Counted from the first letter of the stretch, positions 7,424-15,038 are shown. The stretch is 26,621 nucleotides of DNA from VBAS01 sp964508655 (GCA_964508655.1 CAZDUO010000053.1:1-26621); one strand, 5' to 3'. The notes: generated by a model from the sequence alone, not told the origin. Made by a program: numbers and translations.

Positions 7424-7987
7424 TTACCCAAGGCCCGCCTTCAGCTCATTCAGAAAGGACTTGATTTTTTGCAGCGACTGAATCATGGCGAACTTCTCTT
7501 CTGCATTTCTGGTTTTCTTTAAAAACTCCTTGGCGCCTTCGATGGTGAACTTGCGGCGGCGCAGCAGGTCGTGAATGAGCACCAGGTTTTTTACATCCAC
7601 AGGCCGGAAGAAACGGTCACCTTTGCGGTTCTTTCTCGGTTGCAGGATGTCAAACTCGGTTTCCCAGTAGCGGATCAATGACTGGTTTAACCGGAACCAT
7701 TTAGCCACTTCGCCGATGGAGTAGTATTGTTTTTTAAAAAGTTCGTCATCCGGCGGAATCTGGATGAGGTCGGCATTCAGGTGCACTTCTTTCAGCGACA
7801 GGCGGCCCCTCGGCGATCTTCTTTTCGGTGTTTCCTGCCTTATTTGCTCTGCTTCGGGTTGTGAAATTGTTTCCTGCACCTCCTGCTGAGGTCCGGGGTT
7901 TACATGCAATTCCTGTTCCGCAGTTTTTACATCTTTTTCTTCTGCTGCAGAAAAATCGAAGGTGATTTGCGAGTGTGATTTGCTCAT
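7424..7987 (-). CDS. MerR-family transcriptional regulator
   Basis: The 187-residue protein has a MerR winged helix-turn-helix at residues 88-155: YYSIGEVAKWFRLNQSLIRYWETEF, then the wing LQPRKNRKGDRFFRPVDVKNLV, and LLRRRKFTIEGAKEFLKK. A short coiled coil follows, without an effector-binding domain or cysteine cluster, so no metal or drug ligand is implied. The first 80 residues are acidic, Gln/Glu-rich and probably disordered. It follows the M23 peptidase gene on the minus strand, separated by 319 bases of repeat-rich spacer. From memory, alaS, M23 peptidase and this MerR type form a conserved trio in Bacteroidota. TATCTTTA on the minus strand (7998-8005) is a one-mismatch -7 element. Its targets are unknown. 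Confidence 0.9.
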   Translation of the reverse strand: MSKSHSQITFDFSAAEEKDVKTAEQELHVNPGPQQEVQETISQPEAEQIRQETPKRRSPRGRLSLKEVHLNADLIQIPPDDELFKKQYYSIGEVAKWFRLNQSLIRYWETEFDILQPRKNRKGDRFFRPVDVKNLVLIHDLLRRRKFTIEGAKEFLKKTRNAEEKFAMIQSLQKIKSFLNELKAGLG

Positions 7988-8020
7988 AATTGCCCAGTAA
8001 AGATAAGAACCCTGAACGGA

Positions 8021-8038
8021 GCCCCGAACGTTCGGGGC
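8021..8038. repeat. Perfect 18-base palindrome
   Basis: GCCCCGAACGTTCGGGGC equals its own reverse complement. It lies 34 bases upstream of the merR start, so it could be an operator, but its G/C-rich form without a loop also fits a dispersed palindromic repeat. Sequence alone does not decide. Confidence 0.75.
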
Positions 8039-8099
8039 AACGGAAGCTGAATAGTGTGGAAAAGTTGGGCGAATAATAAATAATTCTGAATGGCAGGAT

Positions 8100-8139
8100 G
8101 GTTGGATTGTTGGATGGTTAAATGGTTGAATGGGTGAAT
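8100..8139. repeat. Octamer tandem repeat, consensus GGTTGAAT
   Basis: Five adjacent 8-base units are visible: GGTTGGAT, TGTTGGAT, GGTTAAAT, GGTTGAAT, GGGTGAAT. A partial sixth (GGTT) follows. The array is non-coding. Confidence 0.85.
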
Positions 8140-8190
8140 GGTTATCGTGGGGGATGTGTAAGGGATATTATAAGGAACTGTTCATATTTC

Positions 8191-8218
8191 GTAGAGACAG
8201 GGCATACCTTGTCTCTAC
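8191..8218. repeat. Palindrome with GTAGAGACA arms
   Basis: The 9-base arms GTAGAGACA (8191-8199) and TGTCTCTAC (8210-8218) are perfect inverted repeats. The inner part GGGCATACCT continues the pairing with one mismatch. The motif resembles the GTAGAGAC-type dispersed palindromes I recall from Bacteroidota and cyanobacteria. Confidence 0.8.
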
Positions 8219-8306
8219 AAACAAAGGCAAATTTAAAATGTATAATTGCCTGCAATGCCAGGTGGAATCTGACAGCAATCAAACCATCATACCATTCTTT
8301 CCTGCC

Positions 8307-9278
8307 TTAGTCAAAACTCTGGTTCGATGCCGCCGCCAGCTTCAGCAGCCGGTCAAACTGCTCGGGAGTGAGGTCGTTGTAGAAGAAATAAATCGGGTCG
8401 AGCTTGATGCCGTTTTTGATTACTTCGTAATGACAGTGCGGGCCGGTGCTTTTGCCGGTACTGCCCACCCAGCCGATTACTTCGCCACGCACTACCCGCT
8501 GCCCCCGTTTTGCCTTGATGCGGTACATGTGCCCGTAAAGCGTTTTGTACCCGAAGCCATGATTGATGATAATGTGATTACCGTAACCATCGCCGCTGTT
8601 GCCGGCAAATTCAATCGTACCATCGGCAGTGGCATAAATAGGTGTGCCTGCCGGGGCAGTAAAATCAAGACCCGGGTGCAGCTTTACGGTTTTATACACC
8701 GGGTCAATGCGGTAACCAAATCCGGAAGCTATGCGTTTGAGATCTTTATTGCTTACAGGCTGAATGGCAGGTGTGGCAGCCAGCAGTTTTTCTTTATTGT
8801 TCACCATGCCTGTTATTTCGTTGTATGAAGTCTGTTGTGCCCTGATGCGGCTGCCCAGGTTGTTGAGCGATTCCGTGATGGAATTAACAAGATCGCTTTC
8901 TTCCATGCCTTCCACTTTAGCTATCTGCTGCTGTTTCTCGAGTTCTTTGGCGCGGGCACTGTCAGGAATAGGGTTGGCTTCAAAGATGGAGCGGTACACA
9001 TCATTATCCCGGGTTTCAAGTTCCTTCATCTTCTGCTCCATGTTTTTCATCTGCTGGCTCATTTCGCGGAAACGGTCTTTCATGCGTTCGTTTTCGCTGC
9101 GCAGCAGTTTTTCATTGGGCGAACCGATGAACCGGAAAGCCACAAAAGAAATAAGCGCCGCCGTTACCAGGGCAGCAGCCAGGAAACCAAATACCCGCAG
9201 CAGCTTTACCCGCAGCGGTGTTTCCAGTTTTTCGTACCGCAGCGTATGGGTGTTGTAATAATATTTGATTTTTTTCAT
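8307..9278 (-). CDS. Membrane-anchored M23 (LytM-type) peptidase
   Basis: Predicted peptidoglycan endopeptidase of the periplasm. The 323-residue protein has a short cytoplasmic tail, one TM near residues 28-51, a coiled coil at about 55-120 and 130-165, and a C-terminal LytM domain. The zinc site is complete: HPGLD (H201, D205), the catalytic YGHM (H250) and HCHYE (H281, H283). The domain also keeps SGFGYRIDP and the closing KNGIKLDPIYFF. An intact site argues against a purely regulatory, degenerate LytM factor. It is transcribed away from alaS; a likely promoter, TTG-N20-TATATTTG, lies on the minus strand at 9391-9421. The ATG at 9278 gives a sensible cytoplasmic N-terminus. The physiological substrate and partner amidases cannot be told. 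Confidence 0.93.
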   Translation of the reverse strand: MKKIKYYYNTHTLRYEKLETPLRVKLLRVFGFLAAALVTAALISFVAFRFIGSPNEKLLRSENERMKDRFREMSQQMKNMEQKMKELETRDNDVYRSIFEANPIPDSARAKELEKQQQIAKVEGMEESDLVNSITESLNNLGSRIRAQQTSYNEITGMVNNKEKLLAATPAIQPVSNKDLKRIASGFGYRIDPVYKTVKLHPGLDFTAPAGTPIYATADGTIEFAGNSGDGYGNHIIINHGFGYKTLYGHMYRIKAKRGQRVVRGEVIGWVGSTGKSTGPHCHYEVIKNGIKLDPIYFFYNDLTPEQFDRLLKLAAASNQSFD

Positions 9279-9333
9279 GGAGCTCGTCGTTCCAGGTGGG
9301 TATTAATGGATGCTGGTTTTTGAGCCGGGCCTT

Positions 9334-9359
9334 CCGGCTTACAGTCAACTGCCGGCTTA
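9334..9359. repeat. Short direct repeats with inner palindrome upstream of alaS
   Basis: CCGGCTTA occurs at 9334-9341 and 9352-9359, separated by the near-palindrome CAGTCAACTG, giving an 18-base period. AGCCGG (9323-9328) and CCGGCT (9334-9339) can also form a hairpin. It sits in the divergent spacer and may be an operator or another repeat. Confidence 0.5.
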
Positions 9360-9363
9360 TTAT

Positions 9364-9371
9364 TACCTTTG
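9364..9371 (+). promoter_or_regulatory. Putative -7 element for alaS
   Basis: TACCTTTG matches TAnnTTTG exactly, 61 bases before the alaS ATG. No good -33 TTTG is seen at the right spacing. It faces the predicted M23 promoter. Confidence 0.4.
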
Positions 9372-9390
9372 GCCACTTTTGCAGGGAAGA

Positions 9391-9421
9391 CAAATATAGT
9401 CTTATAAAAAGCAAAAATCAA
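9391..9421 (-). promoter_or_regulatory. Putative promoter of the M23 peptidase gene
   Basis: On the minus strand, TTG (9419-9421) is followed after 20 bases by TATATTTG (9391-9398), matching the Bacteroidota TTTG-N17-23-TAnnTTTG pattern apart from the first T of the -33 box. Transcription would start near 9385, about 107 bases before the M23 ATG. Confidence 0.55.
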
Positions 9422-9432
9422 CCGGTTTATTT

Positions 9433-12060
9433 ATGATGACCAGCAGTGCCATACGGCAGCAGTTCATGGATTTTTTTGCATCGAAAGGACATACCATTGT
9501 ACCCTCGGCGCCGATAGTGATTAAAAACGACCCCACACTGATGTTTACCAATGCAGGTATGAACCAGTTCAAGGATTATTTTTTGGGAAATAAACCGGCG
9601 CCATGGAAACGGGTGGCTGATACCCAAAAGTGTCTTCGTGTAAGCGGCAAGCACAACGACCTGGAAGAAGTGGGTGTTGATACGTATCATCACACTATGT
9701 TCGAAATGCTGGGCAACTGGAGCTTTGGCGATTATTTCAAAAAAGAAGCGATTGAGTGGAGCTGGGAACTGCTGACGGACGTGTACCGGATTCCGAAAGA
9801 CAGGCTGTATGTAACCGTGTTTGAAGGCGATACCAAAGAAAATCTGCCGCAGGATGAGGAAGCATATAATGAATGGAAGAAGTGGATTAGGGAAGACAGG
9901 ATTCTTTTTGGAAACAAAAAAGACAACTTTTGGGAAATGGGCGATACCGGCCCCTGCGGCCCCTGCTCCGAAATTCATGTGGACTTCAGGCCCGATGAGG
10001 AAAGAAAAAAGCTGGACGGGAAAGACCTGGTGAATAAAGACAACCCGCAGGTGATTGAAATCTGGAACAATGTATTTATCCAGTTCAACCGGCTGAAAGA
10101 TGGAAGCCTTGAACCTTTGCCCGAAAAGCATGTAGATACGGGGATGGGCCTGGAAAGACTGGTGAGGGTGCTGCAGGGTAAACTGTCGAATTATGATACG
10201 GATGTTTTTACAGGCACCATCGCTGTTACTGAAAAAATAACCGGCAAAAAATATGATGGCAGTGATTCAAAACTGGCCATTGCTTTTCGTGTTATTGCCG
10301 ATCATGTTCGGGCTATAGCATTCACTATAGCCGACGGGCAGTTGCCCTCAAACACCGGGGCCGGATATGTTATACGCCGCATTCTCCGCCGGGCTGTACG
10401 GTATTATTTTTCATATCTCGGTTACAAACAGCCATTGCTGTATCAGTTAATACCGGTGCTGGCAAGGCAATTTGAAAATGTGTTTTCCGAATTGCACCAG
10501 CAGGCAGATTTTGTAAGCAGGGTAGTGAGGGAGGAAGAGGAAGCGTTTTTAAGAACGGTGGATAAAGGTTTGAATCGGATGGAAGATATTCTTTTCATGC
10601 CTTCTGTGCAATCCGCAGCAAAAATATCTGGCAAAGATGCATTTGAACTTTACGATACTTATGGTTTCCCGATTGACCTGACAAGGTTGATTGCTCACGA
10701 AAATAAACTGGAAGTTGATGAAGCCGGTTTTGAAAAGGAAATGCAGCAACAGAAAGACCGCAGCCGCGCCGCTACTGCCATCGAAACCGAAGACTGGAAG
10801 GTGCTGGATGATTTTGCCCGGAATGAATTTATCGGTTATGAAGAGCTGGAATCCACTACCAAAGTGGTGAAGTACCGGGAAATAAAATTGAAAGGGAAAG
10901 AAGCATATCAACTGGTGCTGGAGGTAACTCCTTTTTATGCCGAAAGCGGCGGGCAGGTGGGTGATACAGGCTGGTTGGAAGTAGGCGGTTCGAAGTTGGA
11001 AATTGTGGACACTAAAAAGGAAAATGATTTAATCATTCATTACACCGATTCCATTCCTGCTGATTTAAGTGGCCCGGTGATTGCCAGGGTGGATGCGGAA
11101 AAAAGAAGAAGAACTGCCATTCATCATTCCGCCACACACCTGCTGCATGCAGCGCTCAGGAAAGTGCTGGGTACCCATGTGGTGCAAAAAGGCAGCCTGG
11201 TAAATGATGAATATCTCCGCTTTGATTTTTCTCATTTTGCAAAACCGGTTGATGATGAGCTTGCCGCCATTGAAGCCTTGGTGAATAAAAAAATCAGGGA
11301 TAATATTCCTGTGGTAATAAAAGAAATGCCGAAAGAAGAAGCCACACAGATGGGCGCCATGGCATTGTTTGGTGAAAAATACGGCGATGTGGTGCGGGTT
11401 GTAATCATTGACCCCACCTGTTCCGTGGAGCTTTGCGGCGGCACACATGTGGGCAGCACCGGCGAGCTGGGATATTTTAAAATCATTCATGAAACCGCCA
11501 TAGCCGCCGGGGTCAGGCGCATGGAAGCAGTGAGCGGTGTGGCGGCGGAGCAATACATCAATCAGCAGCTGGAGCTGCTCGGAAAAATAAAAGAGCAGTT
11601 TAAAAACCCAAAGGATGTACTGAAAACAGTGGAAAACACACTGAATGAAAACGCCGCGTTGAAAAAACATCTTGAACACATGGAAAACCGGATGCTGGTG
11701 GGCATCCGCAATGAGCTGCTTCAAAAGGATGTAATCATTGACTCGGTTAACTTTATCGGCGAGATAGTGGAAGTGAGCAATCCCGATGCCTTGAAAAAAA
11801 TCTGTTACGATCTGAAAAATAATCTCAGTTATTACGTGGTGGTGCTTTGCGCCAATATAGGCGGCAAGCCTTCGGTGGCCATCAGCATTGATGAAAAAGT
11901 GGCGGCTGCAAAAAAGCTGGATGCTTCTGCCATCATAAAACAACATGTGGCGCCGCTGATAAAAGGCGGCGGTGGCGGCCAAAAAACATTGGCCACTGCA
12001 GGAGGGCAGGATGCAAACAATCTGTGGCAGGTAATTGAAACAGTAAAAGCGCTATTATAA
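9433..12060 (+). CDS. alaS: Alanine--tRNA ligase
   Basis: Charges tRNA-Ala and clears mischarged Ser and Gly. The 875-residue length is full size. The class II core is at the N-terminus: IRQQFMDFFASKGHTIVPSAP, motif 2 around FTNAGMNQFKDYFLG and KHNDLEEVGVDTYHHTMFEMLGNWSFGDYF, and GPCGPCSEIH. The tRNA-binding region follows (GLERLVRVLQGK, GYVIRRILRRAVRY). The editing domain zinc residues are H565 and H569 in HHSATH, plus C668 and H672 in CGGTH. The C-Ala domain ends with the glycine-rich GGGGGQKTLATAGG. All key residues are present, so the enzyme should edit normally. The ATG at 9433 is directly followed by a second Met. The stop codon overlaps the ATG of the M28 peptidase gene by one base, implying translational coupling. 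Confidence 0.98.
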   Translation: MMTSSAIRQQFMDFFASKGHTIVPSAPIVIKNDPTLMFTNAGMNQFKDYFLGNKPAPWKRVADTQKCLRVSGKHNDLEEVGVDTYHHTMFEMLGNWSFGDYFKKEAIEWSWELLTDVYRIPKDRLYVTVFEGDTKENLPQDEEAYNEWKKWIREDRILFGNKKDNFWEMGDTGPCGPCSEIHVDFRPDEERKKLDGKDLVNKDNPQVIEIWNNVFIQFNRLKDGSLEPLPEKHVDTGMGLERLVRVLQGKLSNYDTDVFTGTIAVTEKITGKKYDGSDSKLAIAFRVIADHVRAIAFTIADGQLPSNTGAGYVIRRILRRAVRYYFSYLGYKQPLLYQLIPVLARQFENVFSELHQQADFVSRVVREEEEAFLRTVDKGLNRMEDILFMPSVQSAAKISGKDAFELYDTYGFPIDLTRLIAHENKLEVDEAGFEKEMQQQKDRSRAATAIETEDWKVLDDFARNEFIGYEELESTTKVVKYREIKLKGKEAYQLVLEVTPFYAESGGQVGDTGWLEVGGSKLEIVDTKKENDLIIHYTDSIPADLSGPVIARVDAEKRRRTAIHHSATHLLHAALRKVLGTHVVQKGSLVNDEYLRFDFSHFAKPVDDELAAIEALVNKKIRDNIPVVIKEMPKEEATQMGAMALFGEKYGDVVRVVIIDPTCSVELCGGTHVGSTGELGYFKIIHETAIAAGVRRMEAVSGVAAEQYINQQLELLGKIKEQFKNPKDVLKTVENTLNENAALKKHLEHMENRMLVGIRNELLQKDVIIDSVNFIGEIVEVSNPDALKKICYDLKNNLSYYVVVLCANIGGKPSVAISIDEKVAAAKKLDASAIIKQHVAPLIKGGGGGQKTLATAGGQDANNLWQVIETVKALL

Positions 12061-13046
12061 TGCGGCTTGTTAAAAAGTCTTTTTCAACAGTCATTTTTGC
12101 GTTAATAAGTTATTTTTTGCAAGGGCAATCCTCCCCCGTTTATCATTTTTTTCATCCCGACTCACTTCGCCGCATGGTAGAAGTTATCGCTTCAGACAGT
12201 CTTGAAGGTAGATATACTGGCACTACCGGCAACCTGAAAGCCGCTCTCTGCATTGCTGATCAATTCCGTAATGCAGGGCTCAGTCATGTGGCAGGTAACA
12301 ACGGTTTTTTTATGGAAATAAAACCATCGTGGTTGAATGTGATGGGTGCCATCGAAGGAAAATCCAGGCCGGGGCAGGTGATTATTTTTTCAGCGCATTA
12401 CGATCATGTTGGTACCATCAACACAAATCCCTTTTCAGGCAGCGGGGGAAATGCTGTGGTGGAAAAAGGGGATGAAATTTTTAACGGGGCAAATGATAAC
12501 GCTTCAGGCGTGGCTGCTGTCATCAGTCTTGCCAGGTTTTTAAAAGAAATAAACAACAATGAACGGACGCTGATCTTTATTGCTTTTACCGGCGAGGAGC
12601 TTGGGTTGCTGGGTTCGCAATACCTGGCCGAAAACATAGAGCCGGATTCCATAGTTGCGATGATAAATATCGAAATGATTGGCCGGAAACCTTACAGTTC
12701 CTCCAGGCCTTATGTAACCGGACATGAACAATCTGATTTAATAAAAATTCTGAACAGCAACTACCAACTGCACCAGGATAAGAAAGAAAAAAAATATTTC
12801 AGGCCTGATCCGTATATCGGAAGTTTTCTTTTTCAGCGTTCAGATAATTACCCGTTTGCAAAAAAAGGAATTCCGGCGCATACCATTATGCTCAGTTCGC
12901 CAAAAGATGAATACTATCATACCCCCGACGATGAACCCGCAACCCTGGATTATAAAGCAATGGCTGAAGTTATCCGTGCAGTGGCTGCCGGTGTGCAGGC
13001 ACTTGTAACCGGCGCTGATACGCCCAGGCGGATAAAAAACTTTTAA
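12060..13046 (+). CDS. Secreted M28-family zinc peptidase
   Basis: Predicted exported aminopeptidase or glutaminyl-cyclase-like enzyme of the M28 family. The 328-residue protein has a signal peptide (MRLVKKSFSTVIFALISYFLQG). The two-zinc site can be read as H113 (SAHYDHVG), D146 (NGANDNASG), the E179/E180 pair (FTGEELGLLGS), E205 (NIEMIGR) and H287 (YYHTPDDE). The fourth ligand is Glu where many members have Asp; both occur in the family. There is no PA domain and no sorting domain. The early SDSLEGRYTGTTGN segment is typical of Bacteroidota members. Its start codon overlaps the alaS stop, so it rides on the alaS transcript, although a shared function is not obvious. Substrate specificity cannot be stated. 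Confidence 0.92.
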   Translation: MRLVKKSFSTVIFALISYFLQGQSSPVYHFFHPDSLRRMVEVIASDSLEGRYTGTTGNLKAALCIADQFRNAGLSHVAGNNGFFMEIKPSWLNVMGAIEGKSRPGQVIIFSAHYDHVGTINTNPFSGSGGNAVVEKGDEIFNGANDNASGVAAVISLARFLKEINNNERTLIFIAFTGEELGLLGSQYLAENIEPDSIVAMINIEMIGRKPYSSSRPYVTGHEQSDLIKILNSNYQLHQDKKEKKYFRPDPYIGSFLFQRSDNYPFAKKGIPAHTIMLSSPKDEYYHTPDDEPATLDYKAMAEVIRAVAAGVQALVTGADTPRRIKNF

Positions 13047-13061
13047 TGAAAAACACATCAA

Positions 13062-13175
13062 TCAGTCATCTTCTATCTTCCTGTTTATTTTAGGAGTTTC
13101 CCTGTAAATCCGGATAGCTAATGTGATGGCCACAATACAAACTATCAGAGCGACTATAATAAACAGTTCTTTCAT
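13062..13175 (-). CDS. Small single-pass membrane protein, 37 residues
   Basis: An ATG at 13175 opens a 37-codon frame ending in TGA at 13062. The product has a strongly hydrophobic stretch LFIIVALIVCIVAITLAI at residues 4-21, followed by a basic and then acidic tail (RIYRETPKINRKIEDD). This is the layout of a small N-out membrane protein with a positive stop-transfer flank. It sits alone, convergent with the M28 gene (16 bases between ends), without a recognisable promoter or purine tract. The family is not recognised. The clean membrane-protein pattern argues for a real gene, but the shortness keeps this uncertain. Confidence 0.5.
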   Translation of the reverse strand: MKELFIIVALIVCIVAITLAIRIYRETPKINRKIEDD

Positions 13176-13236
13176 AAGCAATATTTTGAAGCAGTTAGAA
13201 TGGTTCAAAAAAACTGAAACTTAAAAAAATTACCAA

Positions 13237-13251
13237 TACCACGAAGTGGTA
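13237..13251. promoter_or_regulatory. Inverted repeat, possible operator
   Basis: TACCAC-GAA-GTGGTA is a perfect 6-base inverted repeat with a 3-base loop, 62 bases upstream of the small membrane protein gene. TTACC half-sites recur nearby (13230-13234 and 13259-13263). It could bind a regulator or be a repeat relic; the rest of 13176-13288 shows nothing clear. Confidence 0.35.
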
Positions 13252-13288
13252 AGGAATTTTACCCGTCCATATCAGTAATTTTACCATG

Positions 13289-13802
13289 ATGAATGTTCTC
13301 AATGAAACCGGCAGATATTACTTCGTACTTTCACAGCAAATGATGCAGCGCTTATTTACGTATAATATCTTAATCCCGTTTTGACACCATACACCTTCGA
13401 TTCTGTAAAATACATTGAGCATGCTGCTGCAGTTCTTGCGAAAAATATTTTACCCCAATATGCCCTTTACAACCATGGCCGCTGGGCAGTCCATCTGAAA
13501 CACTCGCTACAATTCATGGGCTGGTGCGGATTAAAGTATCGCCCCGAACTTAGTGAAACCGATCCTGGTTTCCGTTTTAAAAAAGAGTTTTGGGAAAAGG
13601 GTTTGCCACCGAGGCAGCCTTTGCATCCGTCAGGTATGGATTTGAAAAACTGAATTTTCAGTGCATTGCTGGCAGGACAGAACCGGAGAATATTGGTTCA
13701 TGGCGGGTGCTCGAAAAAATAGGAATGGACTGGATTGGCCAGGATGAGTTGGATGGCTACCTGGTGAGGCTCTATGAAATTCAAAACCCGGTTATCCGCT
13801 GA
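13289..13802 (+). pseudogene. GNAT-family N-acetyltransferase, multiply frameshifted
   Basis: The pieces of one GNAT domain are spread over three frames. The N-terminal piece (ATG 13289, stop 13382) reads NETGRYYFVLSQQMMQRLF, like the start of RimJ/RimL-type enzymes. The body continues in another frame from about 13384 (FDSVKYIEHAA, then GRWAVHLKHSLQFMGWCGLKYRP and TDPGFRFKKEFW). At 13591-13596 the reading moves to a third frame, GKGFATEAAFASVRYGFEK, the acetyl-CoA-binding segment, and then NIGSWRVLEKIGM to the stop at 13800-13802. One extra G in TGGGAAAA would join the last two pieces; the first junction also seems to lack the short PEVMRYTGD-like segment. Two separate lesions argue for real decay rather than a single base-call error. 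The original substrate is unknown. Confidence 0.8.
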
Positions 13803-13869
13803 TACAGCCACCCAAACAGTTCCCGGCATTTAACATTTCCGAATCATTTCGTAATTTGGGAAATGTCCT

Positions 13870-13897
13870 TATATTTGACCTACGAAAAAAAACGTAG
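13870..13897 (+). promoter_or_regulatory. Promoter and inverted repeat upstream of the PDZ gene
   Basis: TATATTTG (13870-13877) is an exact TAnnTTTG -7 element, with TTTC (13847-13850) 19 bases upstream as a near-consensus -33 box. Directly after it, CTACG (13880-13884) and CGTAG (13893-13897) form an inverted repeat around eight adenines. This covers the expected start point, so it may be an operator or a 5' leader hairpin. The ATG follows at 13916. Confidence 0.6.
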
Positions 13898-13915
13898 AAC
13901 TAAAAAAATCAGATT

Positions 13916-14974
13916 ATGAAACGAATTGCAATAAATTTTGTCATAGCCGCCTTGCTGGCTACGCTTTCTTTTCCTGCCTTAGCGCAAGAAGAAAAAGAGA
14001 AAGAAAAAGAAAAGAAAAAGGAAGTGGAACAGATAATCATTACACGCAAGGGTGATGATAAAGAAAAAGTGGTGATTGAAATCAGCGGTGATAAAATCAC
14101 CATCAACGGCAAACCGGCCGATGAGTATAAGGACGGTGAAATAAAAGTGCACCGCAATAAATTCAAAACCCTGGAAGGCTTAAATGCAATTACAGCACTG
14201 GAAGGCTTAAATGCACTTACAGCACCTCGGATTGGCAATAACTGGAATTTCAACTGGGACGGCGATGCGTTCAGGCTTTTTGATGATGCCGGTGAAAACC
14301 GGGCAATGCTGGGCGTGACCACCGGGAAAGCTGATGGTGGCGGTGCTAAAGTAACCGATGTGACAGATGAAAGCGCCGCAAAAAAAGCGGGCATCAAAGA
14401 AGGGGACGTGATTAAAAAAATTGATGACGCAAAGATTGAAGATCCGGATGACCTGACAGAGGCCATTCGCAAACACAAACCCGGCGATAAAGTAACAGTG
14501 ACGTTACTGCGTGACAAAAAGGAACAGAAAATTTCGGCCGAGCTGGGTAAGTGGAAGGGGTTATCTTCACTGGCCATCACACCGGGTCAGCGGTACAAAA
14601 TGGAAGTTCCCCAGTATGACTTTAAAGATTTGTACACACCACGCATACAAACCATACCCAGAACACCCGGGCAAAACTGGTATTGGTCAGGCAGCTCACC
14701 GCGACTTGGACTTTCTGTTCAGGATACTGATGATGGCAAAGGTGTGAAAGTGATTGAAGTGGATGATGACAGCAATGCAGCCAAGGCCGGTGTAAAAGAG
14801 GGCGACATCATCACTCATTTCAACGATAAAGAAGTAAACAGCGCCGATGAAGTGGCTAAACTGGTGAAAGAAAACAAAGACAAACCTTCCGTGCAGCTGA
14901 AAGTGAAAAGAGACGGCAAGACACAGAATGTTGAAGTAAAAATGCCCCGCAAGCTGAAAACGGCCGACCTGTAA
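13916..14974 (+). CDS. Periplasmic double-PDZ-domain protein without protease domain
   Basis: The 352-residue protein begins with a signal peptide (MKRIAINFVIAALLATLSFPALA, cleavage before Q24), then a highly charged Glu/Lys run at 25-37. Two PDZ domains follow, near residues 129-212 (MLGVTTG, AAKKAGIKEGDVIKKIDD) and 262-346 (RLGLSVQD, AAKAGVKEGDIITHFND). No trypsin-like or other catalytic domain is present, unlike DegP/HtrA, so it is probably a peptide- or protein-binding factor in the periplasm. Residues 86-94 and 95-103 are a fresh tandem duplication (LEGLNAITA, LEGLNALTA). The gene stands alone, with its own promoter upstream and a stem-loop terminator downstream. The partner protease or cargo is unknown. 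Confidence 0.9.
   Translation: MKRIAINFVIAALLATLSFPALAQEEKEKEKEKKKEVEQIIITRKGDDKEKVVIEISGDKITINGKPADEYKDGEIKVHRNKFKTLEGLNAITALEGLNALTAPRIGNNWNFNWDGDAFRLFDDAGENRAMLGVTTGKADGGGAKVTDVTDESAAKKAGIKEGDVIKKIDDAKIEDPDDLTEAIRKHKPGDKVTVTLLRDKKEQKISAELGKWKGLSSLAITPGQRYKMEVPQYDFKDLYTPRIQTIPRTPGQNWYWSGSSPRLGLSVQDTDDGKGVKVIEVDDDSNAAKAGVKEGDIITHFNDKEVNSADEVAKLVKENKDKPSVQLKVKRDGKTQNVEVKMPRKLKTADL
14171..14224. repeat. Tandem 27-base duplication inside the PDZ gene
   Basis: Two adjacent 27-base copies (14171-14197 and 14198-14224) begin CTGGAAGGCTTAAATGCA and differ at a single base, AATT against ACTT. In frame, each encodes nine residues. Confidence 0.92.
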
Positions 14975-15004
14975 ACTCATTCAATAAAAAATCCGTAATC
15001 ATCG

Positions 15005-15038
15005 CCACGGCTCGTGTCTTTTGCGTGCCGTGGTTTTT
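15005..15038 (+). terminator. Rho-independent terminator after the PDZ gene
   Basis: CCACGGC (15005-15011) pairs perfectly with GCCGTGG (15027-15033) and is followed at once by TTTTT. It lies 30 bases after the PDZ stop codon and isolates that gene from gatB. Confidence 0.8.

Larger units (their letters stand above)
7988..8306. other. Gene-free spacer filled with repeats between M23 peptidase and merR
   Basis: These 319 bases contain no convincing gene. They hold a perfect 18-base palindrome (8021-8038), an octamer array (8100-8139) and a long palindrome (8191-8218), each listed separately. Reading frames through it are short or antisense to the M23 gene and look like noise. Bases 8041-8099 and 8219-8306 show no clear feature. 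Confidence 0.7.

Noticed and set aside
8130..8828. Plus-strand frame spanning the repeat spacer and the M23 gene
   Set aside because: It begins in the octamer repeat and continues antisense to the catalytic domain; no homology seen.
9279..9432. T-box or riboswitch upstream of alaS
   Set aside because: No T-box sequence or antiterminator; the spacer is too short, and only small direct repeats are seen.
11065..11982. 305-codon minus-strand frame inside alaS
   Set aside because: His/Phe-rich antisense translation of the conserved editing and C-Ala domains; no motif or start signal.
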